Origin: Leptospira inadai serovar Lyme str. 10
GTDB lineage: Bacteria > Spirochaetota > Leptospiria > Leptospirales > Leptospiraceae
Reading direction: 5' to 3'
Length of the DNA stretch: 64,000 bases
NCBI RefSeq assembly: GCF_000243675.2
Contig: NZ_AHMM02000015.1
Span: forward strand, 124,001-188,000
Part shown: piece after piece, positions 1 to 8,787 of the stretch
How positions within the stretch are numbered: position 1 is the first letter of the stretch
Layout: each line of letters begins with the position of its first letter
The notes under the pieces: model-generated
The model's database searches: none
Told to the model about the DNA's origin: nothing
What the model saw: only the letters and a program-made list of their open reading frames with translations
Translations under genes and position numbers: made by a program

Positions 1-372
1 AGTCCACGCGGGTAACGGAAAGAAATAAACGAATTCGATTACGGCAAGGCCGGATAGATTGAAAAAAATCGGGTAAAGTAGATTTTTGGTAGTCTGCGGA
101 TTCGATACCGCGACTCCACCCAAAATCCATAATAAAATCGTAATAGAAAAAAGGGCGAGGGACAAGGCGATCCCCATTCCATAGTAAAAATCGTCATAAG
201 AACGATTCGTCAATTCTCCCATCATCGGGACCTTGACCTCGGACATTTCCTGAACCAAAGCCTTGGCGGGAGGGTCCTGAACGTTTTTTCTTGCCTGCAT
301 GCCGAACGTATGACCGACGGCGTGGAAAAGAATTAAGAATGCCGCTATCCGTAGTAATATCTTAGGATTCAT
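1..372 (-). CDS. Hypothetical membrane protein (partial, cut by window edge)
   Basis: The frame is open from an ATG at 372 to the left window edge (124 codons visible), so the C-terminus lies outside. It begins MNPKILLRIAAFLILFHAVG, a basic start and a hydrophobic helix that could be a signal anchor. Two further membrane helices are visible, at about residues 63-85 and 95-115. It resembles small multi-helix membrane proteins that are common and uncharacterised in Leptospira. I do not recognise a function. It is the last gene of the minus-strand group that includes the VOC protein, 44 bp upstream. Confidence 0.6.
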   Translation of the reverse strand, partial: MNPKILLRIAAFLILFHAVGHTFGMQARKNVQDPPAKALVQEMSEVKVPMMGELTNRSYDDFYYGMGIALSLALFSITILLWILGGVAVSNPQTTKNLLYPIFFNLSGLAVIEFVYFFPLPAWT

Positions 373-416
373 AGTTTCTACCTTTTTAATTGAGTCAAAA
401 TTCGAGAGTTACATAA

Positions 417-782
417 TTACGGATTTTGCAAACCGATCCGATTTCCTTCAGTGTCGATAAAGAATCCGATATACCCGGCTTCCGAGGAAAGAAACGTTTT
501 CTTCATTACGATTTGCCCGTCCTCAGTTTCGACTTTTTGCAAAATCTTATCCAGATCTTCCCCTCCATCCAAATAGACGACGATCCCGTTATCGGATGGA
601 GAGTATGACTCCCCTTGAACCAATGCGCCGCAATTAAAAGAATCGTCGCTCGGGAAAATCGCATATTTGATCGGACCTATTTCCATCCGATGAAATTCCA
701 CTTCTAAAATTTTAGAATAAAATTCGACGGCTCTATCCAAGTTTATGACCGGAATCTCAATCCAGTTCGCTAGACGTTTCAT
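417..782 (-). CDS. VOC (glyoxalase/bleomycin-resistance fold) family protein
   Basis: A 121-residue single VOC module. It opens with the typical first beta strand and helix (NWIEIPVINLDRAVEFYSKIL) and ends with the second half-motif GYIGFFIDTEGNRIGLQNP. VOC proteins use paired beta-alpha-beta-beta-beta units to build a metal or ligand pocket as dimers. The usual metal ligands (His/Glu) are not obvious here, so the substrate cannot be named. It lies 75 bp downstream of an AraC-type regulator on the same strand and is probably co-transcribed with it, a frequent pairing. Confidence 0.85.
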   Translation of the reverse strand: MKRLANWIEIPVINLDRAVEFYSKILEVEFHRMEIGPIKYAIFPSDDSFNCGALVQGESYSPSDNGIVVYLDGGEDLDKILQKVETEDGQIVMKKTFLSSEAGYIGFFIDTEGNRIGLQNP

Positions 783-857
783 ATTTCCTCTATCGTAGAT
801 TCGAATAGAAAGACAATACTAGATCCAGGCAGGATTGTATTGTAAAAATGGGACATT

Positions 858-1673
858 CTAATCCGGAAATAGTTTTCCATAGTCGGTCGCATCCTCTACG
901 TAACGTCCCGGTGAACTTCCGGTAAACCTACGAAAATCTTTGATAAAATGAGCCTGATCATAATAGCGATCGTAAAAAATTCGGTCCTGCAATTTAGATG
1001 ATCTCCGGTTTTTAACGATTTTGTAAATGGATTGAAATCGAAAAACGTTTGCCAATAGCTTAGGACCTACTCCGATCGTTTCCATAAATCTTCGGTTCAG
1101 ATGACGCCTCGAAAAACCCAATTCGAGGGATAGATCTTGGACGGTTTTTCGGCCGCCGTTCATTCGTAGATCCTTGACTGCGTATTCGACTAACGAGTCG
1201 CGATTTTTCTTTCGCCTTAATCTTTGAATTAAACAATCTTGAATATATTCCACCTTCTGTACCACTGAAGGAAGATCCATGAGCGTATCTTCCCATTCCC
1301 GAACTTTGTCGCCGAATAAGTCCGATACGCTTAGCGTTCTGTTCGCGATTTCAAACATGGATAAGTCGAAAAAACGATAGGCGGCCTCGGGTTGGAGAAT
1401 AATGCCGATAGTACCAAGCCCATGCTCGAAATTCAGATAACCGGGTTCGGTTCTCATTCCTGAAATGATTAAATTAGAGGTCCGATGAAGCCGCCCTTTC
1501 TCGGCGATAGTACAGCGAATATTCCCGTAAAAGGGAAAAATAATCTTAATTTCCCCGTCGGGAACGATCAACCAACTAGGTAAAACGATTTCCTTTCCTC
1601 GATTTTGATGAACCCATATCTTCGCGACCGAATCCTGTAATTCTCTCTTCGGTTTGAAAAAAGTAATATCCAT
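858..1673 (-). CDS. AraC-family transcriptional regulator
   Basis: A protein of 271 residues from the ATG at 1673. A TTG at 1724 would add 17 residues, but the family N-terminus (MDITFFKPKRELQDSVAKIW) starts at the ATG. The N-terminal half looks like the DUF6597-type sensor common in this group. The C-terminal ~100 residues hold the two helix-turn-helix units of AraC proteins: VQDLSLELGFSRRHLNRRFME, then the YDQAHFIKDFRRFTGSSPGRY signature. It should bind DNA as a regulator, and the VOC gene immediately downstream is a plausible partner or target. The ligand is unknown. Confidence 0.88.
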   Translation of the reverse strand: MDITFFKPKRELQDSVAKIWVHQNRGKEIVLPSWLIVPDGEIKIIFPFYGNIRCTIAEKGRLHRTSNLIISGMRTEPGYLNFEHGLGTIGIILQPEAAYRFFDLSMFEIANRTLSVSDLFGDKVREWEDTLMDLPSVVQKVEYIQDCLIQRLRRKKNRDSLVEYAVKDLRMNGGRKTVQDLSLELGFSRRHLNRRFMETIGVGPKLLANVFRFQSIYKIVKNRRSSKLQDRIFYDRYYDQAHFIKDFRRFTGSSPGRYVEDATDYGKLFPD

Positions 1674-1849
1674 AAGATCTAGTCCGTATAGATCTCGCGT
1701 TCGCGGTTTCACCTCGTATAACAAAAACGAGAACCGACGGAGAATCCATGACGTAAAACGATCCGGTTTAAACGAAAAGAAGTCAATTAAGTTTGAACCC
1801 GGGGAACTGAATGATAAAGACAGATCAACAAAATCTCTCGGAACAAATC

Positions 1850-2491
1850 CTATTGGGGCGATTTCCGTCGAAATCTAGGCGCGATCGCATAATTCAACTG
1901 TATCAAAAATATTGCGATAATGCTGAGATAATTATTTACAAAGCAAAGTAATGCTGCGACCGCATAAAGAATCTGAGCATAGATCACCCTATTCCGAATC
2001 GTTCTATCGATCTCGCGAATCATCGTGTGTTTCAGATCGACGAGGCCGTTTTGATAAGCGTAAGCCCAATGAAAATAAATGGTAGCACCGAGTAGAACGA
2101 TATTAAGCCAATATAAACCTATCGCAGTTTTAAATTCGATGAATTCGCTCAGAAAGGCCGTCGTAAACGGCAGTAGCGTTACGAAAGCGAGATATAGGAT
2201 GGATATCCAGCTTAGATGACGGTCGCTTCGAATAATAAACGTGTATTGCATGGAGTGCCCAACCCAAAATATTCCAAGAGTAATGAAACTCAAACAGTAG
2301 CTCAAGAGCTTGTGTGCGATCGAAATCAGATGAACGCATAAATCCGTTTCCGAATGAATCGTCTCCGCAATCGGAACTTTTATATCCAGCACCAAAAGGG
2401 TGAACGCAACGGCAAAAACTCCATCGGCTAAAGCCTCAGTCCGATGGATTCTTTGTCCGGCTATTTCATTGTAATTGTGAGTTCCGGACAT
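1850..2491 (-). CDS. TMEM175-like (DUF1211) integral membrane protein
   Basis: A 213-residue protein with six predicted membrane helices and the family signature RTEALADGVFAVAFTLLVLDIKVP at residues 17-40, matching the R-x(3)-F/A-S/A-D-G start of TM1 in TMEM175 proteins. Bacterial members form tetrameric potassium-permeable channels with the pore lined by TM1. A single six-helix repeat is the normal bacterial length. The tail is basic (RFRRKSPQ). It stands alone, 126 bp from the AraC gene. Channel function is inferred from the family only. Confidence 0.82.
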   Translation of the reverse strand: MSGTHNYNEIAGQRIHRTEALADGVFAVAFTLLVLDIKVPIAETIHSETDLCVHLISIAHKLLSYCLSFITLGIFWVGHSMQYTFIIRSDRHLSWISILYLAFVTLLPFTTAFLSEFIEFKTAIGLYWLNIVLLGATIYFHWAYAYQNGLVDLKHTMIREIDRTIRNRVIYAQILYAVAALLCFVNNYLSIIAIFLIQLNYAIAPRFRRKSPQ

Positions 2492-2606
2492 TCGAGATTA
2501 CCGTTAAAATATTATCATGTTTGAAAAGTGAAGCAGCCCCGATCCTTTTTCAAAACGAACAAACGGGACGGATGATTCGCCGTTGCCGCCTAACGGGGCA
2601 CTTTTC

Positions 2607-3050
2607 TTAAAGCCGCCAGTAAGCTAAAATCATTCCTATCGTTTGAAGTGAAACGAAATAGTATGCGGCATTAATCGAAAAAAGTTTCCAAGAACGACCT
2701 TCCCAGGAAACGGAACCGAATAAAAGAGGAACATAGTATCCGATCCAGGTAAAAAAGCCCGCAAAGAATCCGTACGTCCAGGCCGGCTGATCTTCTCCGA
2801 CTTTCCAGGAGGAGGGTCTCCAAACATCCACACTATGCGCCAATACGTAAGCGGTCAAAAAGGTTCCGATTACCATCAGTGCCAAAGACTTTATCATTTG
2901 TTTGTTATCCGGTTTCATATCCTTAGGAAAACCCATTTCCGCCGCCCACACTTTACCGAATAACGGGCCGTACCATAGAAAACCGATTATTACGTTCGCC
3001 AAAACTCCCGCGAGAATGGCGAGATAATTTAAATGAATTTCGGGTTGCAT
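2607..3050 (-). CDS. DUF1761 family membrane protein
   Basis: A 147-residue protein with four membrane helices. The N-terminal helix is followed by FLWYGPLFGKVWAAEMGFPKD, which is diagnostic of DUF1761. A strong ribosome binding site (ggaggggt on the minus strand) precedes the ATG. No biochemical role is established for the family. It is a stand-alone gene between the TMEM175-like protein and the cyclase operon. Confidence 0.85.
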   Translation of the reverse strand: MQPEIHLNYLAILAGVLANVIIGFLWYGPLFGKVWAAEMGFPKDMKPDNKQMIKSLALMVIGTFLTAYVLAHSVDVWRPSSWKVGEDQPAWTYGFFAGFFTWIGYYVPLLFGSVSWEGRSWKLFSINAAYYFVSLQTIGMILAYWRL

Positions 3051-3147
3051 AAACCCCTCCTGGTTCGGAAAAGCTTTCTATCATTCTCAAAAAGCGAGTC
3101 AAGTATTTATTATTTCGTATCGAACAAGGTACTCCATCGCTTAACGC

Positions 3148-5241
3148 TTACGTTTCGATTTCTTCCATTTGAGAAGTATGAGTAACCGGATACAAACGCT
3201 TTAAGTAAAGTTGAGTAGCCTTATCTTCGGGAAAAACCTGAATCACTTTTTCGAAGTAATTCTTCGCGTCTTCGAAATCCTTTGCATGAAAGCTTATGAC
3301 CGCGCGCTCATAATCTCCTTTCGTGCGCAGTTTCAAATCTTGGTCTTCCGGCTCGTCACCGTCGATGATTTCATAAACGGAAACGGGTTTTTGTTTTCCT
3401 TTAACCTTTACGCGGTCCAAAAATCGATAGTGAAATTTTCCGTTTGCCTTCACTTCCTCTACCGTGCTTTCACTTACTGCGATCCTAGATCCGTAGATTT
3501 TCGTAAGACTCTCGATTCTGGATGCCAAATTAACGGTGTCGGATATTACGGTACCTTCCAACCTTTCCTCGGCCCCAATCGTTCCAAGCATTAAAGAACC
3601 GGAATGTATTCCGACTCCGATCTGGATAGGAACATACCCTTGACTGTGCCTATGTGAATTGTATTCTTTCAAATACCTCTGCATTTCAACGCCTGCGGAT
3701 ACGGCATCTATTACATTTCTTTGAAATAATGCCATGATCGCGTCCCCGATAAACTTATCGATAAAGCCGTTATACCGCTGAATGATTGGACTCATCCTAC
3801 TTAAATATGAATTAATAAAATTGAAATTCTCCGCTGGCGTCATTTGTTCCGAAAGCGTCGTAAAAGAACGAATATCGCTAAAAAGGACGGCCATATTCTT
3901 CTGAATTTGATCGCCTAACTTAACGTCCAATATCGAGTCTTTGCCGAGATTTGCCAGGAAATCCCGAGGTACAAATCGCGCGTACGATTCCGTCAAAATT
4001 TTTTGCATCTCGAGCGTCTTTGCTTGAGCCTCCTCCTTTTCCCTTTTGATCGCATTAATCCGAGAGGCTAGCGCGAAAGATAATAAGACGACTTCCAGTC
4101 CGGCGCCGATTTGTAATCCGTAGTTGGTTAAGAATACGTCCGGAAGTACGGCAAACGATTTTAATCCGTATAGTATACCGCCTGATAGAAGCGTTAACCA
4201 AGCTATCAAATAGTAAATGGCAGGCCTATATCCCTTATTTAAAACGTAAAAAGCGCAGCCTAATACCAGCGGGACGTTGAGCATCGCGTAAACGGCAAGA
4301 ATCCAGAGTATGGAAGAGATCTTTACGAAAATCGATACGATCGTGAGGACAAATCCGATTATACTGGATACGATCAAAGCCTTATCTGCGCGAGGAATAT
4401 GCTCGTAAGTTATCAGGAAGAATCTCGAAAAAAGTATTACAAAAACGGGAAGTAACGGAATTAAGAATGTCGGAGCGTAGCTGGCTAACCAGGTCGAATT
4501 AGGCCACACAAACTGAAAGGCTAAACCGTTTAAACTCATTTGCAAGAGGCCGAAGGTAATGATATATAAAACGTAAAAGAAATAGCTTAGATCCCTAACC
4601 GTAAAGAATAAAAACAAATTATACAACGCCATGACGAATATAAGTCCGTAGTATAATCCGAATATGAATTGTTCGTTCGCATTCCGATTCGCGAAAGCTT
4701 TTTCGCTCAGAATTTGAATGGGAAGAGAGATCGTACTCTCCGATTCGATTCTTAAGTAAAAAACGGATTCGACTTCCAACTCTTCGTCATTGTGCAGAGG
4801 CAATTCAAATATAAAATTTCTATGGTTGATCTCTCTTTCGCGAAATGGAAGCTTATCCCCCGCCTTCTTTACCTTGTAACCTCTTTCCGAAGGAATGTAG
4901 AAATCCACATGATCGAGCACGGGATGACTGACTTCCAGATACCAACTACGCACACTTCTGGATTCATTTTGCAGAGGAATTCGAACCCAGTACGCGAAAT
5001 CAGTTATTCCAAAATTCGTTTTTTGGGGAATGGTAAACCTTATATCCTTTTTCCCGTCCACAATATCCTGAATGGTTAGGTTCTTAGTCTTATCTACGTA
5101 AAATGAGACGGTCTTTCCGATATCATATTGGTCCTTGTCGTCCGTGAGAATGATATCTTCAACATATCTCTGCTGACCATGAATCGGATAATTCAATAAA
5201 TAAAATACAGAAAGGAATACGATGGAATAAATTATATTCAT
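3148..5241 (-). CDS. 7TM-DISM receptor with class III nucleotide cyclase domain
   Basis: A protein of 697 residues. A signal peptide (about 1-22) precedes a periplasmic DISMED2-type domain (about 30-175), a seven-helix 7TM-DISM region (about 190-400), a short coiled coil, and a class III cyclase catalytic domain (about 440-625). The C-terminal tail resembles one TPR. Metal-binding Asp456 (FSDIRSF) and Asp500 (FIGDAIM) are present. Lys496 in DKFIGD, and Thr rather than Cys in the second purine-selecting position, favour ATP and hence cAMP output. It would turn a periplasmic signal into cytoplasmic cyclic nucleotide. Its ATG lies 1 bp from the stop of the upstream SDR gene, so the two are surely co-transcribed. 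Confidence 0.9.
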   Translation of the reverse strand: MNIIYSIVFLSVFYLLNYPIHGQQRYVEDIILTDDKDQYDIGKTVSFYVDKTKNLTIQDIVDGKKDIRFTIPQKTNFGITDFAYWVRIPLQNESRSVRSWYLEVSHPVLDHVDFYIPSERGYKVKKAGDKLPFREREINHRNFIFELPLHNDEELEVESVFYLRIESESTISLPIQILSEKAFANRNANEQFIFGLYYGLIFVMALYNLFLFFTVRDLSYFFYVLYIITFGLLQMSLNGLAFQFVWPNSTWLASYAPTFLIPLLPVFVILFSRFFLITYEHIPRADKALIVSSIIGFVLTIVSIFVKISSILWILAVYAMLNVPLVLGCAFYVLNKGYRPAIYYLIAWLTLLSGGILYGLKSFAVLPDVFLTNYGLQIGAGLEVVLLSFALASRINAIKREKEEAQAKTLEMQKILTESYARFVPRDFLANLGKDSILDVKLGDQIQKNMAVLFSDIRSFTTLSEQMTPAENFNFINSYLSRMSPIIQRYNGFIDKFIGDAIMALFQRNVIDAVSAGVEMQRYLKEYNSHRHSQGYVPIQIGVGIHSGSLMLGTIGAEERLEGTVISDTVNLASRIESLTKIYGSRIAVSESTVEEVKANGKFHYRFLDRVKVKGKQKPVSVYEIIDGDEPEDQDLKLRTKGDYERAVISFHAKDFEDAKNYFEKVIQVFPEDKATQLYLKRLYPVTHTSQMEEIET

Positions 5242-5242
5242 A

Positions 5243-6091
5243 TCAATTATGAATTCCTAATGTTTTTGAAATTAATTTATCGAAAACCCGAGTCGGAAGA
5301 TACTCCGATAAAACCGTGTCCGTAAGGAAACTACTTTTTAAAAAATACCTAACTTTCGGATTTGAACTTTGTATCGCATCAATAATTGCCGCTATAACTT
5401 TTTCCATTGGAACGCCGGCTTTGGCTTTTTTTTCATTTATTTGGACGAACTTCAAAAGCGAGTCCTTATACTCCGAATCGTCGGATATTTTCAAAATCCC
5501 TTCATTAATTTTGTCCGTCAACGGAGTCAATATGGCACCGGGCAAGATTGAAACGACATCGATACCGTATAAACTTAGCTCTCTTCTTAAGCCGTCCGTC
5601 AATGCCTCCAGTCCATATTTGGAGACGGAATAGGCGGCCAAAAACGGGAATGTTCGTATTCCGCTCATCGAACTTATATTAATAATGCGTCCGGGCGGAA
5701 TCTTCGAATCTTTCTTCCCGCCCAAAAGCGCTATAAATTTTTGGACCACAAGAAACGGGCCGATCAAATTGATTTCGATTTGCCTTCGAAAAGAATCGAT
5801 AGGTAATTCGACTAACGGGCCGGGAATCACGACGCCGGCATTATTAATAACCGCTCGCAACCCTTTGCCTCCTAAAATTTCTTCCGCCTCTTGAACTGCA
5901 GCGGATATAGCGGTCTCATCGGTTACATCAAAATATAACGGATGAAACCGATCGCCCAGCCGGTCCCTAAGAGCGGCGCCTTGCTGCCTCGAGCGAACGC
6001 TCCCAAAAACGAAAAAATTTTTACTAATTAGCGTTTCCGTTAATGCAAGCCCGACTCCCGAATTAACTCCGGTAACAAGTATATATTCCAT
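5243..6091 (-). CDS. SDR-family NAD(P)-dependent oxidoreductase
   Basis: The ATG at 6091 gives MEYILVTGVNSGVG, placing the Rossmann TGxxxGxG motif at the N-terminus; a GTG two codons upstream is possible. Further classical SDR landmarks are the INNAGV strand, the catalytic Ser in NISSMSG, and YSVSK with the Tyr and Lys. The length (282 residues) is typical of retinol-dehydrogenase-like SDRs acting on lipophilic alcohols or ketones. It ends 1 bp before the cyclase start, so it is the first gene of that operon. The substrate is not deducible. Confidence 0.9.
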   Translation of the reverse strand: MEYILVTGVNSGVGLALTETLISKNFFVFGSVRSRQQGAALRDRLGDRFHPLYFDVTDETAISAAVQEAEEILGGKGLRAVINNAGVVIPGPLVELPIDSFRRQIEINLIGPFLVVQKFIALLGGKKDSKIPPGRIINISSMSGIRTFPFLAAYSVSKYGLEALTDGLRRELSLYGIDVVSILPGAILTPLTDKINEGILKISDDSEYKDSLLKFVQINEKKAKAGVPMEKVIAAIIDAIQSSNPKVRYFLKSSFLTDTVLSEYLPTRVFDKLISKTLGIHN

Positions 6092-6169
6092 AGACACACT
6101 CTATACAATTCTAAAGGTCGTGCAAATTATTTATTGCTTTTTTATAATTTTTCAATATTCTTCGGCCCT

Positions 6170-6913
6170 ATGACTGGCATCGGCCATTTATCTTCCGCAT
6201 TCCTCCTAAAATCTAAATTCAAAGAAACTCCTCTCTGGATTTTCCTCGTTGCTGCGGAAATCGTCGAGATAGTCTGGGTATTCCTGAATCTCAATCTTAT
6301 CGGATTCATGCCCGCTTTAGAATATATGAAAATAGAAATACCTTTTCTTTATATTGGAAACATGAAGCTTTTAAGCCAGCAATATTCTCATTCACTCGTA
6401 GGAGGAATCCTAATCGGCATTCTTTATTTCTTAACTCTTAAAGCATTCAAAATGCCCTTCGCTTTGCGCTACATTACAGTCGCGATCCCTGTCAGCGGTC
6501 ATTGGCTTTTGGACTATTTGGTTCACGATCATGATCTCCAGATTTTCCCGATTTCAAATACGATCAAAGTCGGCCCTTTATATTCTTTCGATTTGGCCGC
6601 ACCTGAACTTGGCATTAGTGCGACGCTTCCCTTAGCGGGCTTCGGTATTCAGGCGTTCTTTTCCGCCGTGTGTGCATATTATTTTCTAAAGAATTTTCAA
6701 TTCTCCGAAGCGACCCATAAACGAAATTTTATCATCGGATTCATAATACTTAATCTGCTCTCATTGCCCATCTTTATAAAAGGTTTAATGACTTTCCTAA
6801 TTAAATCGGAAATTTGGATGACAATTGCCGTGCTCTTCGATATGATCTTTGCCGGTATCGTACTATTATATTTGTCTAAAGCGGCAAAACCGATCTCTCG
6901 GACAAATTCATAA
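6170..6913 (+). CDS. Predicted membrane-bound metal-dependent hydrolase-like protein (YdjM/DUF457-like)
   Basis: I start it at the ATG at 6170 (MTGIGHLSSAF); an in-frame ATG at 6134 adds twelve hydrophobic residues. There are about six membrane helices. Histidines and acids cluster as GHLSSAFLLKS, QQYSHSLVGG and GHWLLDYLVHDHDLQ, a spacing like that of YdjM-type membrane hydrolases that bind metal through His and Asp. No specific substrate can be named. The gene runs convergent with the alpha/beta hydrolase gene (61 bp gap). Confidence 0.55.
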   Translation: MTGIGHLSSAFLLKSKFKETPLWIFLVAAEIVEIVWVFLNLNLIGFMPALEYMKIEIPFLYIGNMKLLSQQYSHSLVGGILIGILYFLTLKAFKMPFALRYITVAIPVSGHWLLDYLVHDHDLQIFPISNTIKVGPLYSFDLAAPELGISATLPLAGFGIQAFFSAVCAYYFLKNFQFSEATHKRNFIIGFIILNLLSLPIFIKGLMTFLIKSEIWMTIAVLFDMIFAGIVLLYLSKAAKPISRTNS

Positions 6914-6974
6914 CTTACCGCCGATGCAAAGTTTATCATCGAGCAGAAATTTACGCATCGAGCTTGTCGCATTT

Positions 6975-8765
6975 TTATCTTCGAGAACACTTTTTTAAGA
7001 ATTCGATGATTTTTGGAAATACATCCCTCTCGCTGTTTTTACCCATGAGCGTATCCTGATGACCGTACCCTTTTGCTATAAAAAGTTCGTTTCTATTATC
7101 GGGCCTTAATCTTTTTAGGGTTTCATACGCGACTATATTCGAATTCTTAAAAACCTTATTTTTATCTCCCGTGATAAACAAAATCGGTGTCTTTATATCG
7201 GATGCATATTCTAAATAATTATTAGGGAGAGAATCATAACGAGTTTCTCTGACCTTGTATTTTACGACGACTTTACGAAAGACGGCTTTTCTAATATGCC
7301 TATGATAATTCATGGAAGTTGCCCCGAATAAATCACCGACGCGTCGATGAGTCACTGACGGAAGGTTGGCATGTTCATAGCATGCCGGCCATCCGGTTCC
7401 CCACATCAAACTCAGCATATGGCAGGCGGGATTATCGCATTCATTATGAAACAAACTGATGAATTTCGAAAAGAACTTCCCTCTAGCGGGACCGGGCAAA
7501 TAAGACCAACGAGGGTTTACGTTCGGAAAACGAAAAACGTTCTCGATGAGGAAAGGCGCCAAAATGAGTTTAACCTTAGACCATAGGGCGACATTAGGCG
7601 TAATTGAAACACTGTTGGAAGTCACGCTAGTAATTCCATCGATTTTCTTAGCAAAGAAACTCATAAAAAAGGAAATAGAGCCGACGCAGTGAACGATAAA
7701 ATGGATTCGCTTATCATTGCCGACGTTTTCTCGAACCTTATGCAACGCAGCCGGAACATCGTATAAAGCGATATCATCCAAGTTATAACGATGAGGTGAC
7801 AGGTTATAATTCGACCGAAGACTTCCGCGCCAGTCGAAACTCCACACGTCGTTAAAGCCGTGCTCGTGAAGATAAGTAACTATGTTTTTATGTTCCGGCA
7901 TTATGAACATGTCGGAAGAGGTCGTAAGTCCGTGCATCAAAATGACGACATCTTTGCTTTCCTTTTTTTTAAACCTAAGAAGACTTAATGAGAGTTTGTC
8001 TTCCGTGCTAACATAATGTGTCGTAATTTCCGCATTCTTTACGCCGTCCAAAGTGAATAAAGGAATCTCGCGTTCTCTCCATAATTCCGGCTCGGCTTTT
8101 CCCCAATGAACGGCATATACCTCCCATAAGTTGCCGGCAAAAAGCTCACCGAATTGTAGAAACGCATTTTTTCTGTCTTCGAATGTTTTCCCGTTCGATC
8201 GAAAGGTCGTCATTTGTTTAATAAAATCCAATTCGTGAATGTGTAAAATTCCCTCGGCGATTTTCTCGGTCTTTAACTCCGATTTTTCGATCACAAATCC
8301 GTCAAAAATTCTCGTATATAGTGTGGATGTATCATTCCAAATATTTAAAATTCCGTCGTCCTTGACGACTTTATGTCCGCTTAGCGTGTATTCCGCTCCT
8401 TTCCGGTTTTTAAGGAAAAGCCTATATTGCATATTCTTAACATTTTCGGAAGGGGCACCCTTATCTACGAAACAATTAAAATCCCCTTTTACGACTTCCA
8501 ATCGTCCACCTAAGGATGCGCAATCCACCCAGCCGATGGCCGTACCTTTTTCCGTAGGATCATACACAAAAAATGCGACGTCAGCTATCCTGATCGTTAA
8601 GTGAAACATAATATAATTTTTTTCTTTCTTTCCGGCGGAATAGGAATCCTGATAAGAGGACTTTGGAGACAGAGTAATATAACCCTTCATTTCTTCGGTA
8701 AATTCCAAGCTGACCGGCGCAGTACTCGCATTAGACGACTTCCTTTTTTCCCTCTTATTTGCCAT
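6975..8765 (-). CDS. Two-domain alpha/beta hydrolase with cysteine at the nucleophile elbow
   Basis: I place the start at the ATG at 8765 (MANKREKRKSS), 22 bp after the GMC oxidoreductase stop; a longer frame exists but runs into that gene. The 596-residue product has an N-terminal domain (about 25-230) starting LEFTEEMKGYITL, a segment typically found next to cholesterol-oxidase-like enzymes. An alpha/beta hydrolase domain (about 255-590) follows, with the oxyanion loop MHGLTTSS. The nucleophile elbow reads VHCVGS, so Cys360 stands where Ser is usual. The Asp is in LFITGDKNKV and the His in GYGHQDTLMG. Co-transcription with the GMC enzyme suggests a shared lipid or sterol-like substrate. Confidence 0.82.
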   Translation of the reverse strand: MANKREKRKSSNASTAPVSLEFTEEMKGYITLSPKSSYQDSYSAGKKEKNYIMFHLTIRIADVAFFVYDPTEKGTAIGWVDCASLGGRLEVVKGDFNCFVDKGAPSENVKNMQYRLFLKNRKGAEYTLSGHKVVKDDGILNIWNDTSTLYTRIFDGFVIEKSELKTEKIAEGILHIHELDFIKQMTTFRSNGKTFEDRKNAFLQFGELFAGNLWEVYAVHWGKAEPELWREREIPLFTLDGVKNAEITTHYVSTEDKLSLSLLRFKKKESKDVVILMHGLTTSSDMFIMPEHKNIVTYLHEHGFNDVWSFDWRGSLRSNYNLSPHRYNLDDIALYDVPAALHKVRENVGNDKRIHFIVHCVGSISFFMSFFAKKIDGITSVTSNSVSITPNVALWSKVKLILAPFLIENVFRFPNVNPRWSYLPGPARGKFFSKFISLFHNECDNPACHMLSLMWGTGWPACYEHANLPSVTHRRVGDLFGATSMNYHRHIRKAVFRKVVVKYKVRETRYDSLPNNYLEYASDIKTPILFITGDKNKVFKNSNIVAYETLKRLRPDNRNELFIAKGYGHQDTLMGKNSERDVFPKIIEFLKKCSRR

Positions 8766-8787
8766 AAATATTTGAATCCTTTCGAAA

